A stretch of 64,000 nt of DNA, from assembly GCF_000143415.4 (NCBI RefSeq), contig NW_003314356.1:169462-233461 (forward strand), read 5' to 3'. Position numbers and translations under genes: made by a program. Every line of letters starts with the position of its first letter. The stretch's first letter is position 1. The notes under the pieces are model-generated. The model was not told the DNA's origin and ran no database searches. It was given only the letters and a program-made list of their open reading frames with translations. Shown here one piece after another: positions 25,334 through 36,090 of the stretch. The stretch comes from Selaginella moellendorffii. Lineage: Eukaryota; Streptophyta; Lycopodiopsida; Selaginellales; Selaginellaceae.

Positions 25334-26891
25334 TGTGAGACACAAAATCCCTAGGCCCCAAAGTGGAGCCGGAAAGGGTGCCACGTGGTAGTGGCCGAAG
25401 CGAAAGCCAAATGAGCATAACACGTTTGGACTAAAAGCTCCGACTTGGAACGTCGAGAGCGGGAGTGGAACTCCCAACAAAGTGCTCGAGGAGCAAGCAC
25501 GAGGCAACCAATAAGCAAGGCTCCAAAAAGGGACCCAAAAAGGACCAACACATGACACGTGGAAGTGTCCGAGATGGAGTCCGAGGCGGACCCGAGATGG
25601 AGTCCAAGATGGACCCGAAGTGGAGTCCGAGATGGACCCGAAGTGGAGTCCGATATGGAGTCCGATATGGAGTCCGAAGTGGAGTCCGAGATGGAGTCCG
25701 ATATGGAGTCTGAGCTGGACCCGAGATGGAGTCCGAGATGGAGTCCGAGATGGACCCGAGATGGAGTCCGAGATGGAATCGAGAGCAAGACCGAGGCCGA
25801 GACCGAGGCCGAGACCGAGTCCGAGTTCGAAACCGGGACCGAGACCAAGCCCGAGTCCGAGTCCGAATACTAATACAGGCAGTTGGGTGAAAGCCCAAAG
25901 CGATCGTCCCCCAGGGGGGGGGGAGGCTGCGGGGGGTTCCAAAAGTATAGTAGGGAGAGTGTGGGGGTTGGAGCCCAGTGGAGCCAGTTTGGCCAGGAAA
26001 GGCCAGTTTGGCCCAGGAAGGCCAGACCTAGTGTTGGGTGATGAGCTGACCACTGGGAAGTCCAAGACTAGAGTGAACACGGACCAACAAGCGGGGTAGC
26101 TTGGTGAAGTGTTCAAGAGCCGGCTCTAGTTCCCCCGAGAGATCGACTGGCCAATGCTCCCAGTCCAAGTGTGGGTGGCACTACCTACTTGGATACCAGG
26201 CGTGGCTCAACGGAACCTCGCTCTAAGCCCATGGCTAGAGCACCCAAGGGCAGAAGGCGGGGAGAGTACCCAGGTGGCTCGCGTAAGGCCACGGTGTTCC
26301 GAAATGTTGTCCCAAAGGCCCAGACTGTGGAAAGGAAGAGGAGCAGTCCTCTAGGGTAGTGACCAAGGACACAGTCGTGTGGTGAGGAAGTCCCAAAGGA
26401 CCATGGGACTTAGTGGTCGGGCTTGTGGGCCTCGATCCAGTGGCAGTGTTGGCAAACACGGCCAGGGGCAGAAAGGGACTTAGTGGGGACTGACAGAGGG
26501 ATATTGGGGAAGGCTATTCCCCATGTCGGTAGGCATCCTAAGGATGCTAAGGAGTGGATCCGAGATGACCACTCATGGATGGTTTGCCTAGTCTTGGAGA
26601 GCCAAGACTGTGATACAAGTGGTATTGGACTACCAGTGTGGCAAAGGTGATTGGGCATGGCTTTAGCGTAACAGGCTGCCATGTCGGTGGTACTTTTGAG
26701 TGTCGGTCATGGGATTGGACACGTGGAGCACTTGGACCAAGTGCAAATGTTGAGTGGCATGGATGCCATTCTCGAGGCTAGCAAGTCCCAAGTCCTGAAA
26801 TGGACTTATGGAGGTTGTGATTGAGACTCCTCCAAGTGGTCGGAGGTGTGGTTAAGTGACTAAAGTAGAATGGAAAATTTGGTTGCTTACA
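25334..26891 (+). repeat. 3' LTR of family A copy 2
   Basis: 1558 bp, full TG...CA structure, uninterrupted at the hAT target site (26383-26390). Tandem array at 25565-25870 and G-tract at about 25914-25923. Confidence 0.9.
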
Positions 26892-27470
26892 AGTAGTTCA
26901 TCTCTGCTGGTTGTAATGTATGGCTTATATATATAATAGGATAGCATTGAATAGGCATACTCAGTCTCTCTTGCATCAACACACCTCGAAGACTAATATT
27001 AGAAGCATTAACGTATAAAATGAAAGTTTGAGTGTAGTCAGGATATGCCAAAACCGGAGGAGTTGTCAATAGCTCATGAACGCCCATACACAATCCACAC
27101 ACTAGATGAAAGATGATGTTGATGATTTTAAAAACGCTCTCAACAGTGCAGTGTGATCAGAAAGATGATTCATAAAACAATCTAGATAATTCACTTTGCC
27201 TAGGAAGTGTTGCATATCATTCACACACTTCAGAGTAGGAAACTTTAGAAAAGCCACAAATTTGTTAGCATCAACTTGCAAACCCTCATGAGAAATATGG
27301 TACCCTATGTCCTTTGAGCCAAACAACACTTTGACCACTTTAGTTTTCAATCAACCTCTTGTAGTTAATCTAACACTTTACGAACATTATGGACGTGTTC
27401 CTCCCACGTCCCCTCTGAGTGGATTGAGACATCATCAATGAAGTCAGCTAATAATTTTGAAACCTTATCT
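26892..27470 (-). pseudogene. Ty3/gypsy reverse transcriptase-RNase H relic
   Basis: On the minus strand, about 27447-27418 reads FIDDVSIHSE, the RT catalytic YxDD-type box (both Asp kept). It is followed by EEHVHNVRKVL, then VDANKFVAFLKFP and FLGKVNYL (RT connection/thumb words). 27102-26892 reads LAYPDYTQTFILYVNAS, the RNase H start, with the first catalytic Asp changed to Asn, and then IIYISHTLQPAEMNY. Two stops lie near 27360 and frames change at about 27102. It is cut at 26891 by the family A LTR. Only about 190 codons of pol remain. Confidence 0.85.
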
Positions 27471-27649
27471 AAACTCTTTGCCACCATGTAACAATCCTCA
27501 CCATTGCTTTGGAGTGTCACAAATATGGATCATTGAATTGAGAGTATCTACCATGAGTAAAAATGAATATTCTTAAAATGGAATATATGATGCCAATGCC
27601 AAAATAGCAACTTTAAATAAGGAGCATGACTAGTAGAGACCCCAACTTC

Positions 27650-27960
27650 ACTGGGAGATATAGCATACCAAGATAAATAAATCATCTTTTCTAATTTTAC
27701 AATGTTAGACATTTTAATTGTATACAAGGTTAGATTTATCTAAAAGTTTTTACTATTCATCTCCAGAAAAATGCATAATAATGCACTATATAATAAAGCA
27801 AGTGTTGGGGAAGATAAGATCATTTTTCTTATCATCATTAAATTTGAATTAAATTTTTTAATTGCCTTTTTAAAGAGGTGCACAACCCTACACAAATCCA
27901 CAAGATTTCTGCCATCTTTAAAAGCAATTGAATTTTCATAAAAACAAAGAATTATAGGCT
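27650..27960 (+). repeat. Left arm of an inverted repeat (empty-site copy)
   Basis: This sequence recurs inverted at 33595-36090, where it is split by two solo LTRs. Shared words include TTTTCTAATT.TACAATGTTAG, GTATACAAGGTTA and GCAAGTGTTGGGGAAGATAAG. It acts as the pre-insertion reference for both solo LTRs. Confidence 0.8.
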
Positions 27961-30840
27961 ACCAAACTAATAATAGGTTAGTTTGAAAAATATTTAATTT
28001 TAATTGCATACTGTGTTGAATTTATTTTATGTGAATTGTAATGATGCCTCTAACATGCATAGTTTAATAATGAATAATAGAATTTCTATTATGTGTCTGG
28101 TTTTACATTTAAAATATACATAAGTAAATTTATCTAGTTTGCTACCACATTTATATTAAACCTTATAAGCTGGATATAATAAGAAAATATAAACTGAAAA
28201 AAACTAAAAAATATATAATAGATACTTGCAACACAAGAGATGGTAAAATTCTTCATACATTTTATATATATAAAGCCAAAAGTTTTGTATTGTTTGAGTA
28301 AATTCCTAAATTTAGACTTTTTGGGAGGTCATCCATACTACTACTACTACCCCCTACTACTAAAACCTTAAGATGCTTAACTTGTAGTATCTTAAAAGGC
28401 TTAACCAATTGGAAAAGAATGTGCAATTTTGTTTAAAAAACATTTCCCTTTATATTTGAACTCTTATATATCATTTTTTTTAGTTGTTCTTTTTGGTTGC
28501 ATATGATTCACTATGCTTCTTTGCAAATTGATAAACAAAAGTTCAAAACTGTAGTTTTCTCAAGAGCACTGCCCTCTTGACATCTTACCCTTGGGTTTAA
28601 CTTAGCCAGAGCAAAATGGATTACCAAATGTAAATCTCAACTCGATGACACAGCAAAAGTGTCCATGCCAACATCAATCCTAGAGGCCCCACCTCGATCA
28701 GGCTGCTCACATTCTAGAATTTCCACTTGATCATCGCCACCATCTTCACTCAGATTGGGACTTAGCATGAAAGTAGTGATATTTGTCGAAATAAATGCTA
28801 CCTTCTTCACAAATGACAAACATCATTGGTGTTGTTCAGACTGAGAAGCAAGAACGAATGTTGGAGTTTTGTACTTGTGTTTGCAAGTGAATCCAAGTGT
28901 TCCCTCATTGGCCTGGCATACTCACAATCCGTCCAGCTGCTCGCCTAAAGAGATCGCAGGATTTTGTAACTTTGTTTCATCATTTGGTTTTACTGTTCCT
29001 TTGAAAGATTGAATCAGCACCTCACCACAGCTGAGAACAGTTTGAACCAGCTGTGTTCTGGCACATAAGGAAATTGGTATGCTATTCATATGGAATCACG
29101 TCAAGGAGTGAGCGACTGAAACTAAGATTTTCACCAAGACAAGAACAAGAACAAGAAAATGAAATAAAATTACCAGTCCTCCTCCCTGGGTTTTAAATGG
29201 TGATTATTCAGACAACAGTCATGCTCTGGCATGGAATTGAAGAGAACTCAACATTCTTCCAAGTGATCTAGCTTCTGGGTCTCAACAACAATTGGTTTTG
29301 TTGAGGCATACTTCTAAAAAGCCTCCATGCAAACCCGTTATCAGTATGGAATTCCACATCATTAGCTTTGGCATTCATTTGAAGACTGCCTTGGCTCCCA
29401 CATGCCTAGAGCAAGCTTTTTGGATGTGATAAAAGAAAAGCTTCAATACGTTTTCTAAATGGGCATGTAAGTTTCCGCATCAAATCCCTCTCAAGCATCT
29501 CATTGAACATGCATAGAGATTCACACATATGCCGTGTTTGGCCATATGCTGCCAATTGGCTTCCAAGACACTGCATGTCATCTTAAAGAAATACTTGGCT
29601 GCCAGATTTCCTGGTGGTTGTGTTCTCCGATTCTCGCCATTGCCCTAGTGCAGATCCAGCATCCTCAAGGGCATCAAGATTCCGGTACTATTGGAATTGT
29701 TCATGTAGTGTTCTTTTGGATAGAACTTTGGATCTTGGAGCTTTCAAGCCTTCTTATTCAAAGAAAGAGGAAGTCAGTGAAGATTTCTACCTGCATGGAA
29801 TGGAGAGTGATGATGGCACTCCCAATTGATGTGGATGTGAGAGACCAATCTTTTGTGTATTTATTTCCTTTGCTGCATTTGTTAATACTATGGGAAGTTC
29901 CTGTTTCAGATAGAGTTTGGCTAGTGAGATAGTGTGTCATGGAACACAGACTTGTAGAAAATGCCATAAATGCAAAGAGCACCTTTGCTGACACCAGACT
30001 TCTTGGAACAGCCTCTTGACCATCCATGCCAAGTCTGTGATTGTCTTTTCCACTTATGAAAGAATAGGATGTTATCTTCTGTAACATAAAGCCAAGCAGG
30101 TAAATCAATGTATGTTTCAAGAAAATCAGATTTCTTTTAATTTTATGATTTCTGTTTATGCTCTTTTGATGACCTAGTATCATGGACAGCCATGCAGCAC
30201 ATGCCAACAATGGGCATATGGAGGAATCTGAGAGAATATATAGGAATATGGGAGTGGAAATGTCTTTCTGTCACATCTTGATGGGCAGGAGCTCACTCAT
30301 TGTGAGGACACAAATATGCCTAAACTTCATATGCCTCATGTGCAGCACAGAAGAAATCTCCTCTTGGGGAACTCTCACTTAGAGGCTGGGATATTTTACA
30401 AGGATGTAAGTCTATTGTTTTGAGATTGTTTTTATAATTTTGTTGTAAATTTTAAACTTGTTAAATTGTTGTAAATAGAAATATGAATTTTACAAAAGTT
30501 TGTTTTCAGTACATGTTCTTTACTTGTAGACAAACCATTTTCCAACCACACTAACATGAGTTTTATTTCACCATTTTCAAATGATTCCTCCCATGCTCAT
30601 TCTGATCTGTCCATATCCCATGAAAGCAGATGGAAACGCAGTAGTGCTCCAGAACATAACATCTCCAGCATGGTGTTCTTCAGTATTGGGAGAAGCTTCT
30701 TCACGCTTGGCCTCAGCCTCGCTTGTGGAGAGAAGAACCACACAGATCAAACAAATAGTAAAGCCATGAACATACCTCAACTGGTAGGAGTATCTTGTCT
30801 TGCAGAAGGAAAGCTCTCACAACTAAAACCAAGAACAACA
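27961..30840. other. Mostly AT-rich, no gene recognised
   Basis: 27961-28560 is AT-rich with no coding signal. 28.6-30.8 kb is of more balanced composition and has short open frames (for example minus 28637-28819 and plus 29614-29829), but none resembles a family I know and they lack consistent splice signals. A minus-strand frame at 30577-30780 starts with a hydrophobic, signal-peptide-like segment (FTICLICVVLL); I cannot support it as a gene. Confidence 0.4.
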
Positions 30841-31620
30841 AAGTAAGCCAGTTGAGGAGAAAGAGAAGAGAAAAAAACTTGACTCAAGCCGCTTGAGAAA
30901 TTTCTATCAATATTTTCATTAGCACCACCTCCAACCTTGGACATCATCCTGGCACACCTGTGAGCAGCAGAACCAAAACACATAAGGTAAAAGAGAGAAA
31001 AAGTAATGAGTACCTACCTCTTCACCTAAATTTCCAGCAATGAGCTTCTCCCTTGGAGCTCCATCGCTCAACTCCTCCAACAAACTCTTCCTAAGGGCGC
31101 AAGCTTAGAAACAAAGCAAGAAAGAGGAAAAATCTCTACTACCTAATGAGACCTGGCCTGCTCCCTGTCTCGTCCGATGCTGATTGGGATTGTCCTGCTT
31201 GCTAAAGAGATCGAGGGTCCTGGAAGCCTTTCCAATGGTGGAGTCCATCCAATAGAAGCTTGCAAAGTTGCAAGAGAGAAACTGAACGACCCTGAGAGGC
31301 ATAGCCAAGACACTTCAAACAATGAAGAAAAAAAAAAACTTCGAGCTCAATGAACAAATAAAAACAAGTATGAGGCACAAGAGAAAAGGATGAGAGCGAA
31401 ACCTTGTCAGCAACCATGACCTTTGGAGCTCATCTTGCATAAGAACTTTGACTGGAACATTCACAAGCTTAGAACAAATACAAAAGAAGTCCACTAAAAG
31501 AATAGTTCCTGCAATATGAGTTATGCTCTTACCAAAGCCCGTGGCTTTACATCCAAGCCTCAAGGACGTCACCGCAATACTTCGTGGATTCCAACAAATC
31601 CAACTGTAGCGCTTATGGCA
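30841..31620 (-). other. Exon-like patches of an unrecognised gene
   Basis: On the minus strand several stretches read like exons between GT/AG signals. 31570-31430 contains VNVPVKVLMQDELQRSW, 31300-31110 contains WMDSTIGKASRTLDLF, 31075-31020 contains LLEELSDGAPREKLIAGN, and 30958-30890 contains CARMMSKVGGGANENIDR. I do not recognise the protein, and the ends of the frames are ragged. They lie downstream of the ALDH fragment on the same strand. It may be a decayed gene or a chance run. Confidence 0.3.
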
Positions 31621-31801
31621 GAGATCCCAAGCTCACTCACAAGCTATGGACCTTCTCCCAGGAGCTTATAGACAAGCATTCTCCGTCCTAAAGGTAAAAG
31701 GTTGATAGTGCTAGAGAGCGAGCGAGCAAACAAGGACAACTAGGCAATGATTTGTGGATAGACTGTATTTACTCTTCTCGAAAGCTCGAGCTTGAGCTTG
31801 A

Positions 31802-32717
31802 TCAAAAGTAAGGCGCGTTGCCTACATTGCACATGACTAAAACTTTGGTTTCAAGCATGTCGTCCATCATGTACTTGACACCCTCTCGTTGGATTCCAGA
31901 GTCTTTGATCCCACCATATGGCTGGCTATCAACGCACATGCTTGGCAAATCGTTGAGGCAAACTCCTCCAGCCTGTGAGGATCAAATAATCATCAAACAA
32001 TCGATCAATACTTTCTATATCTCAAATGAAAGGCTACCTCTATGTGCTCAAATGCATGGAAGGCCTTGTTTAGATCATGCGTAAAGACGCTGGCTTGGAG
32101 ACCATAATGCGTGTTGTTAGCTTCCTTCACGGCTTCCTTGAAATCACTGCGTCACCACCGTTTTAGTTTAGAGAAAAAAAAAAGGAAGTAAAGAAGAACT
32201 TCGGGAGCTAAGAAACTTTGAGAGAGGATCACGGGACCGAAAATCTCTTCCTTCCTTGCATCTCTGTCAAAGGGAGCGTCTTCCAGGATCGTTGGCCCCA
32301 TGAAAGCTCCCCTTCGCTTACCACCAACTAAAAGTTTGGTGCCTGCCTTCACTGCCTTATTCACGCTCTTCTCCACTGTAGCTGCTGACGACTTGGATAT
32401 CATGGGCCAGATTGACATGTCGTCTTGGCAAGGATCTCCACCTTTGAGTTTCTTAATGGCAGCGATCAATGCATCCTTCACCTACACAACCAGCACCAAA
32501 TACGTTAGATCAAAGCTCGATTTGAGAACAAAGAATACGATAGAATTTAAAGACGAGTGTTGGATACCTCACCTTTCACGTAAAGACGCTGCATGTGAAT
32601 GCACGACTGGCCGCTTTGATAGAATCCTTTGTGGACCAACTTAGCGATTGTACCTTCCAAGTCTGGAACGAAACCTTCTGCTATGCATGGAGCATTGCCT
32701 CCCAGCTCCATAATCAC
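31802..32717 (-). pseudogene. Aldehyde dehydrogenase, C-terminal exons only (5'-truncated)
   Basis: Four exon-like segments on the minus strand: 32717-32573, 32481-32217, about 32147-32038, and 31972-31802 ending in TGA. The first carries the catalytic motifs MELGGNAP (general base Glu) and GQSC (nucleophile Cys). The second holds IFGPVI, the third NNTHYGLQASVFTHDLNKAF, and the fourth ends with the PYGGIKDSGIQREGVKYM motif and the ALDH C-terminus. Introns are 91 bp or less. The second intron's donor and acceptor do not keep phase cleanly. The N-terminal half (NAD-binding fold) is absent upstream, where the DNA is AT-rich, so this is a fragment or pseudogene. HMQRLYV and general similarity suggest an ALDH21/ALDH11-like enzyme; the subfamily is a guess. 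Confidence 0.8.
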
Positions 32718-33594
32718 CTGTAAGAGGAATCAAAGATGTTGAAGAAAGCGAAGCTCCATCCGAAGGAAGATATAATAAAATATCATTATTTTTTAGTATC
32801 TTTATAAGTAAGAATAATTTTCTAAATCAAGTTTACTCTTCAAGATTAGCATTTTCTACAACATCCATCTTACAACTGATATAAATCCCAGTTGACAATA
32901 TGTTTCCTTTTTAATAATTTTCATTAAAAATAGTTTTTATATTTTATGTAGATAATGGTATTCTATAGTATTTCATAAAGCCAAAAATTTCTTACAGTTA
33001 GAAGGAAGCAGTGGTTCTTGCAATATGAAATATATTTTAATTATTCATATATATAGTAGTATGTTAGATCTAATTATATAATTTTTAGTTTTATGTACTA
33101 TAAAATTGAGGTTTGAACAATCTAATTCATAATACAAAAGAATGATGAACAAAAATGATTTTTTTTAAAAATTACTTTAACAACTTTAAATCTTATTATG
33201 AATATAATAATGTTATTTTCTATGTTAATTGCTAACTTTTATTACTAGATTGATTTACTGCAAGTGTTGTGTAACTAATTGTAATCAACAGTGATATGCT
33301 TTAATTAACAAGAATTCCATTCTAGAAAAAATCAATTACAGCTTCTAAACAAAACAAAAGAAAACTAAACCCACTATGAAGAAAATCCTTTAAAAAATTT
33401 CATCATGATTCTTTCTATATTTATTTCTAGAGTATCATAATTTAATTATTTATGTTAATCTTATATTTTAGGTCAAAGTCTATAAAACAATTACATGCTT
33501 TTGTTATGTCCACTTACAATATCAACATATTCTCACCTTCTTGAAATATATGTATAAATGTTATTTTCATAAAACAAATCAAATGATACTCATA
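32718..33594. other. AT-rich, no gene seen
   Basis: Very AT-rich with stops in all frames. The missing upstream ALDH exons were looked for here on the minus strand and not found. Confidence 0.6.
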
Positions 33595-33740
33595 GAGGTG
33601 TGCACTTGAAACTCTTGGTAGCAATCTTGTAGTTGTATTTAGGTTTGTGTAGCTTTTTATAAAAGCAATAAAAGAATTGAAATTCAAATTTAATGATGAT
33701 TAAAAAATGATCTTATCTTCCCCAACACTTGCATTATTAT

Positions 33741-35750
33741 TGTAAATGACTAAATTTTCCATTCTACTTTAATCACTTAACCACATCTCCAACCATTTGG
33801 AGGAGTCTCACTCACAACCTCCATAAATCCTATTTTGGACTTAGGGACTTGCTAGCCCCAAGAATGGCATCCAGGCCATATAACTATTGCACTTGGTCTA
33901 AGTGTGTCACGTGTCTGATCCCATGACCGACACCCCAAGGTACCACCAACATATCAGCGTGTTACACTAAGGCCATGCCCAATCACTTTGGTCACACCGG
34001 TGGTCTAACACCACCTACATTATAGTTCCGTCTTTCAAAGATTGGGCCATTCGTCCACGAGTGATCATCCTAGATCCACTCCTTAACATCCTTAGGATGC
34101 CTGCAGACATGGGGAATAGCCTTCCCTAATATCCTTTTTCCGGTGCCCACTGAGTCCCTTTTCTGCCCATGGCCGTGTTTGCCAACACAGTCACTGGATC
34201 AAGGCTCACAGGCTCGACCACTAAGTCCCATGGTCCTTTGGGACTTCCTCCCCACACGACTATATCCTTGGTCACTACCCCAGAGGACTGCTCTTCTTCC
34301 TTTCCACAGTCTGGGCCTTTGGGACAATATTTCGGAACACTGTGGCCCTACGCGAGCCTCATAGGTACTCTCCCCACCTTCCACCTTTTGGTGCTCTAGG
34401 CATGGGTTTAAAGTGAAGTTTCATTGAGCCACGCCAGGTATCCAAGTAGGTAGTGCCACCCACACTTGGACTGGGAGCATCAACCATTCGATCTCCCGAG
34501 GGAACTAGAGCCAGCTCTTGAACACTTTACCAAACTACCCCGTTTGTCAGTCTATATTCACTCTAGTCTTGGACTTCCCAGTGGTTAACTCATCACCTAA
34601 CACTGGATATGGCCTTTTTGGGCCAAACTAGCCTTTCCTAGCCAAATTGGCTTCACTGGGCTCCAACCCCCACACTCTCTCTACTATACTTTTGGAACCC
34701 CCTGCAGCCCCCCCCCCCCCCCCCCCCTCCTGGGGGACGATCGCTTTGGGCTTTCACCCAACAGCCTATATTAGTATTTGGACTCATACTCGAATTCGAA
34801 CTCGGACTCGGTCTCAGTCTCGGTTTCGGACTCGAACTCGGTCTCGGTCTCGATTCCATCTCGGTCTCCATCTCGGACTCCATCTCGGGTCCATCTTGGA
34901 CTCCATCTCAGTCTAACTTAAACACACTAAGGGCGTGGGAACGAGATGGGGACACCCAGTCTCAGTTGCTATGGACCCTTAGCCGGAAGGGCTGGCTTGG
35001 GCGCACCGCCAAGTGTGGGGGATGCCCTCAGGGTCATGGTGAACAACTTAAAGGTCTAGAAGATCTAGTACATATTGGCAAACCTATTAAGGTGCTAAAG
35101 TTAGATCACTAGGTGATCTTATGGCTAAAATAAGGATAAAGTTCTTGTGAGGTTAATGAATAAGATTCCTAGTTTAAAGCATTGATTTGAATTATTGATG
35201 ATGGTGTGGCTTGGGCAAGGGGACCAAGTGGTCAGAGGTGTGGTTAACTAACTAAAGTAGAATGGAAAATTTAATCGTTTACACTCAGGTCCATCTCAGG
35301 TCCATCTCAGACTCCATCTTGGACTCTATCTTGGGTCCATCTTAGACTCTATCTCGGGTCCATCTCGGACTCCACTTTGGGTCCATCTAGGACTTCATCT
35401 CGGACTCCATCTCAGGTCCATCTCGGACTCCATCTCAGGTCCATCTTGGGTCCATCTCGGACTCCATCTCGTGTCCATCTCGGACTCTATCTCGGGTCCA
35501 TGTCAGACTCCATCTCGGACACTTCCACGTGTCATGTGTTGGTCCTTTTGGGTCTCTTTTTAGAACTTCACTTATTGCTCGCTTCGTGCTCATTCCTTGA
35601 GCACTTTGTTGGGAGTTCCACTCCCACTCTTGACTTTTCAAGTCGGAGCTTTTGGTCCAAACGTGTTACACTTGTTTGGCCTTTGCTTTAGCCACTTCCA
35701 CGTGGCACCCTTTCGGCTCCACTTTGGGGCTTGGGGATTTGTGTCTCACA
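33741..35750 (-). mobile_element. Solo LTR of family A with TSD ATTAT
   Basis: Starts TGTAAATGACTAAATTTTCC and ends TTTGTGTCTCACA, the reverse complement of a family A LTR. The duplication ATTAT lies at 33736-33740 and 35751-35755. Length is 2010 bp including a 366-bp insert (34917-35282); without it the LTR is about 1644 bp, as in the full elements. It arose by LTR-LTR recombination or equivalent (inference from family knowledge). Confidence 0.92.
34917..35282 (+). repeat. 366-bp insert inside the solo LTR: family A interior fused to LTR end
   Basis: About 34950-35230 matches the family A interior at 24010-24310 in plus orientation (GAGATGGGGACACCCAGTCTC...GACCAAGTGG). It then jumps to the LTR end (TCAGAGGTGTGGTTAA...TTTAATCGTTTACA, as 26843-26891). 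Both parents contain CCAAGTGG at the junction, so the fusion could have formed at 8 bp of microhomology or by template switching. It interrupts the tandem array of the host LTR in opposite orientation. Confidence 0.75.
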
Positions 35751-35819
35751 ATTATCTCATTATCTATTTCTTTGGAGATAAATAGAAGATAAATTTAACC
35801 TTGTATACAGTCAAAATTT

Positions 35820-36015
35820 TGTAAGCAACCAAAGGGAACGACTCGAGAGACGATCCATAGGGGTTCAAATATAGAGGGAAAGGGCCCATGAACAAGAGTG
35901 CACCCCCTTTTCCAATCGGTTAAAGGGTCTTGGGATACTTGGGGTTAAGCGTCCTTGGGTTTGAATAGTACTGGGCTGGGTGACCTCCTGGGAAGTCCAA
36001 ACTCAGGAGCTAACA
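35820..36015 (+). mobile_element. Cassandra-like solo LTR carrying a 5S rRNA-derived segment, TSD AATTT
   Basis: 196 bp, starts TGTAAGCAACC and ends GAGCTAACA, with the target duplication AATTT at 35815-35819 and 36016-36020. Positions 35943-35998 closely match the 3' half of plant 5S rRNA. Cassandra is the known TRIM family whose LTRs carry 5S sequence, and size, TG...CA ends and TSD all fit. No second LTR or internal domain is nearby, so it is solo. Confidence 0.85.
35943..35998 (+). promoter_or_regulatory. 5S rRNA-like pol III internal control region in the LTR
   Basis: Contains GTTAAGCGTCCTTGGG (box A region), TAGTACTGG (intermediate element) and GGGTGACCTCCTGGG (box C), ending GGAAGTCC as in 5S rRNA. 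The 5' half of 5S is not clearly present, so this is not a 5S gene. Confidence 0.8.
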
Positions 36016-36090
36016 AATTTCTAACATTGTAGAATTAGAAAAGATCTATTTATCTTCAGTATGATATCTCCCAGCAGATATTTCAGTATA

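Larger units (their letters stand above)
17709..26891 (+). mobile_element. Family A LTR element, copy 2 (non-coding, hAT nested in its 5' LTR)
   Basis: 5' LTR 17709-21208 contains a 1.88 kb hAT insertion; without it the LTR is about 1620 bp. Interior 21209-25333 is followed by 3' LTR 25334-26891 (1558 bp). Both LTRs start TGTGAGACAC and end GCTTACA. PBS TTTGGTATCGGAGC follows the 5' LTR and GGGTGGTGGAGT precedes the 3' LTR. The interior has no recognisable gag-pol. Flanks GTGGC and AGTAG do not match, so there is no TSD: either the ends recombined or one flank was rearranged. Confidence 0.88.
33595..36090 (-). repeat. Right arm of the inverted repeat, carrying two solo LTRs
   Basis: The arm consists of 33595-33740, 35756-35815 and about 36021-36090, which together are the reverse complement of 27650-27960. 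The gaps are occupied by a solo family A LTR (33741-35750) and a Cassandra-like solo LTR (35820-36015). Confidence 0.8.

Noticed and set aside
17709-26891. TSD for family A copy 2
   Set aside because: The flanks GTGGC and AGTAG do not match, so no duplication is claimed.
30577-30780. Small secreted protein with signal-peptide-like N-terminus on the minus strand
   Set aside because: No family match, no supporting splice or promoter signals, and an overlapping open frame on the other strand.
35900-36000. 5S rRNA gene
   Set aside because: Only the 3' half matches, and it lies within a TG...CA LTR with TSD, so it is a Cassandra-type derivative.
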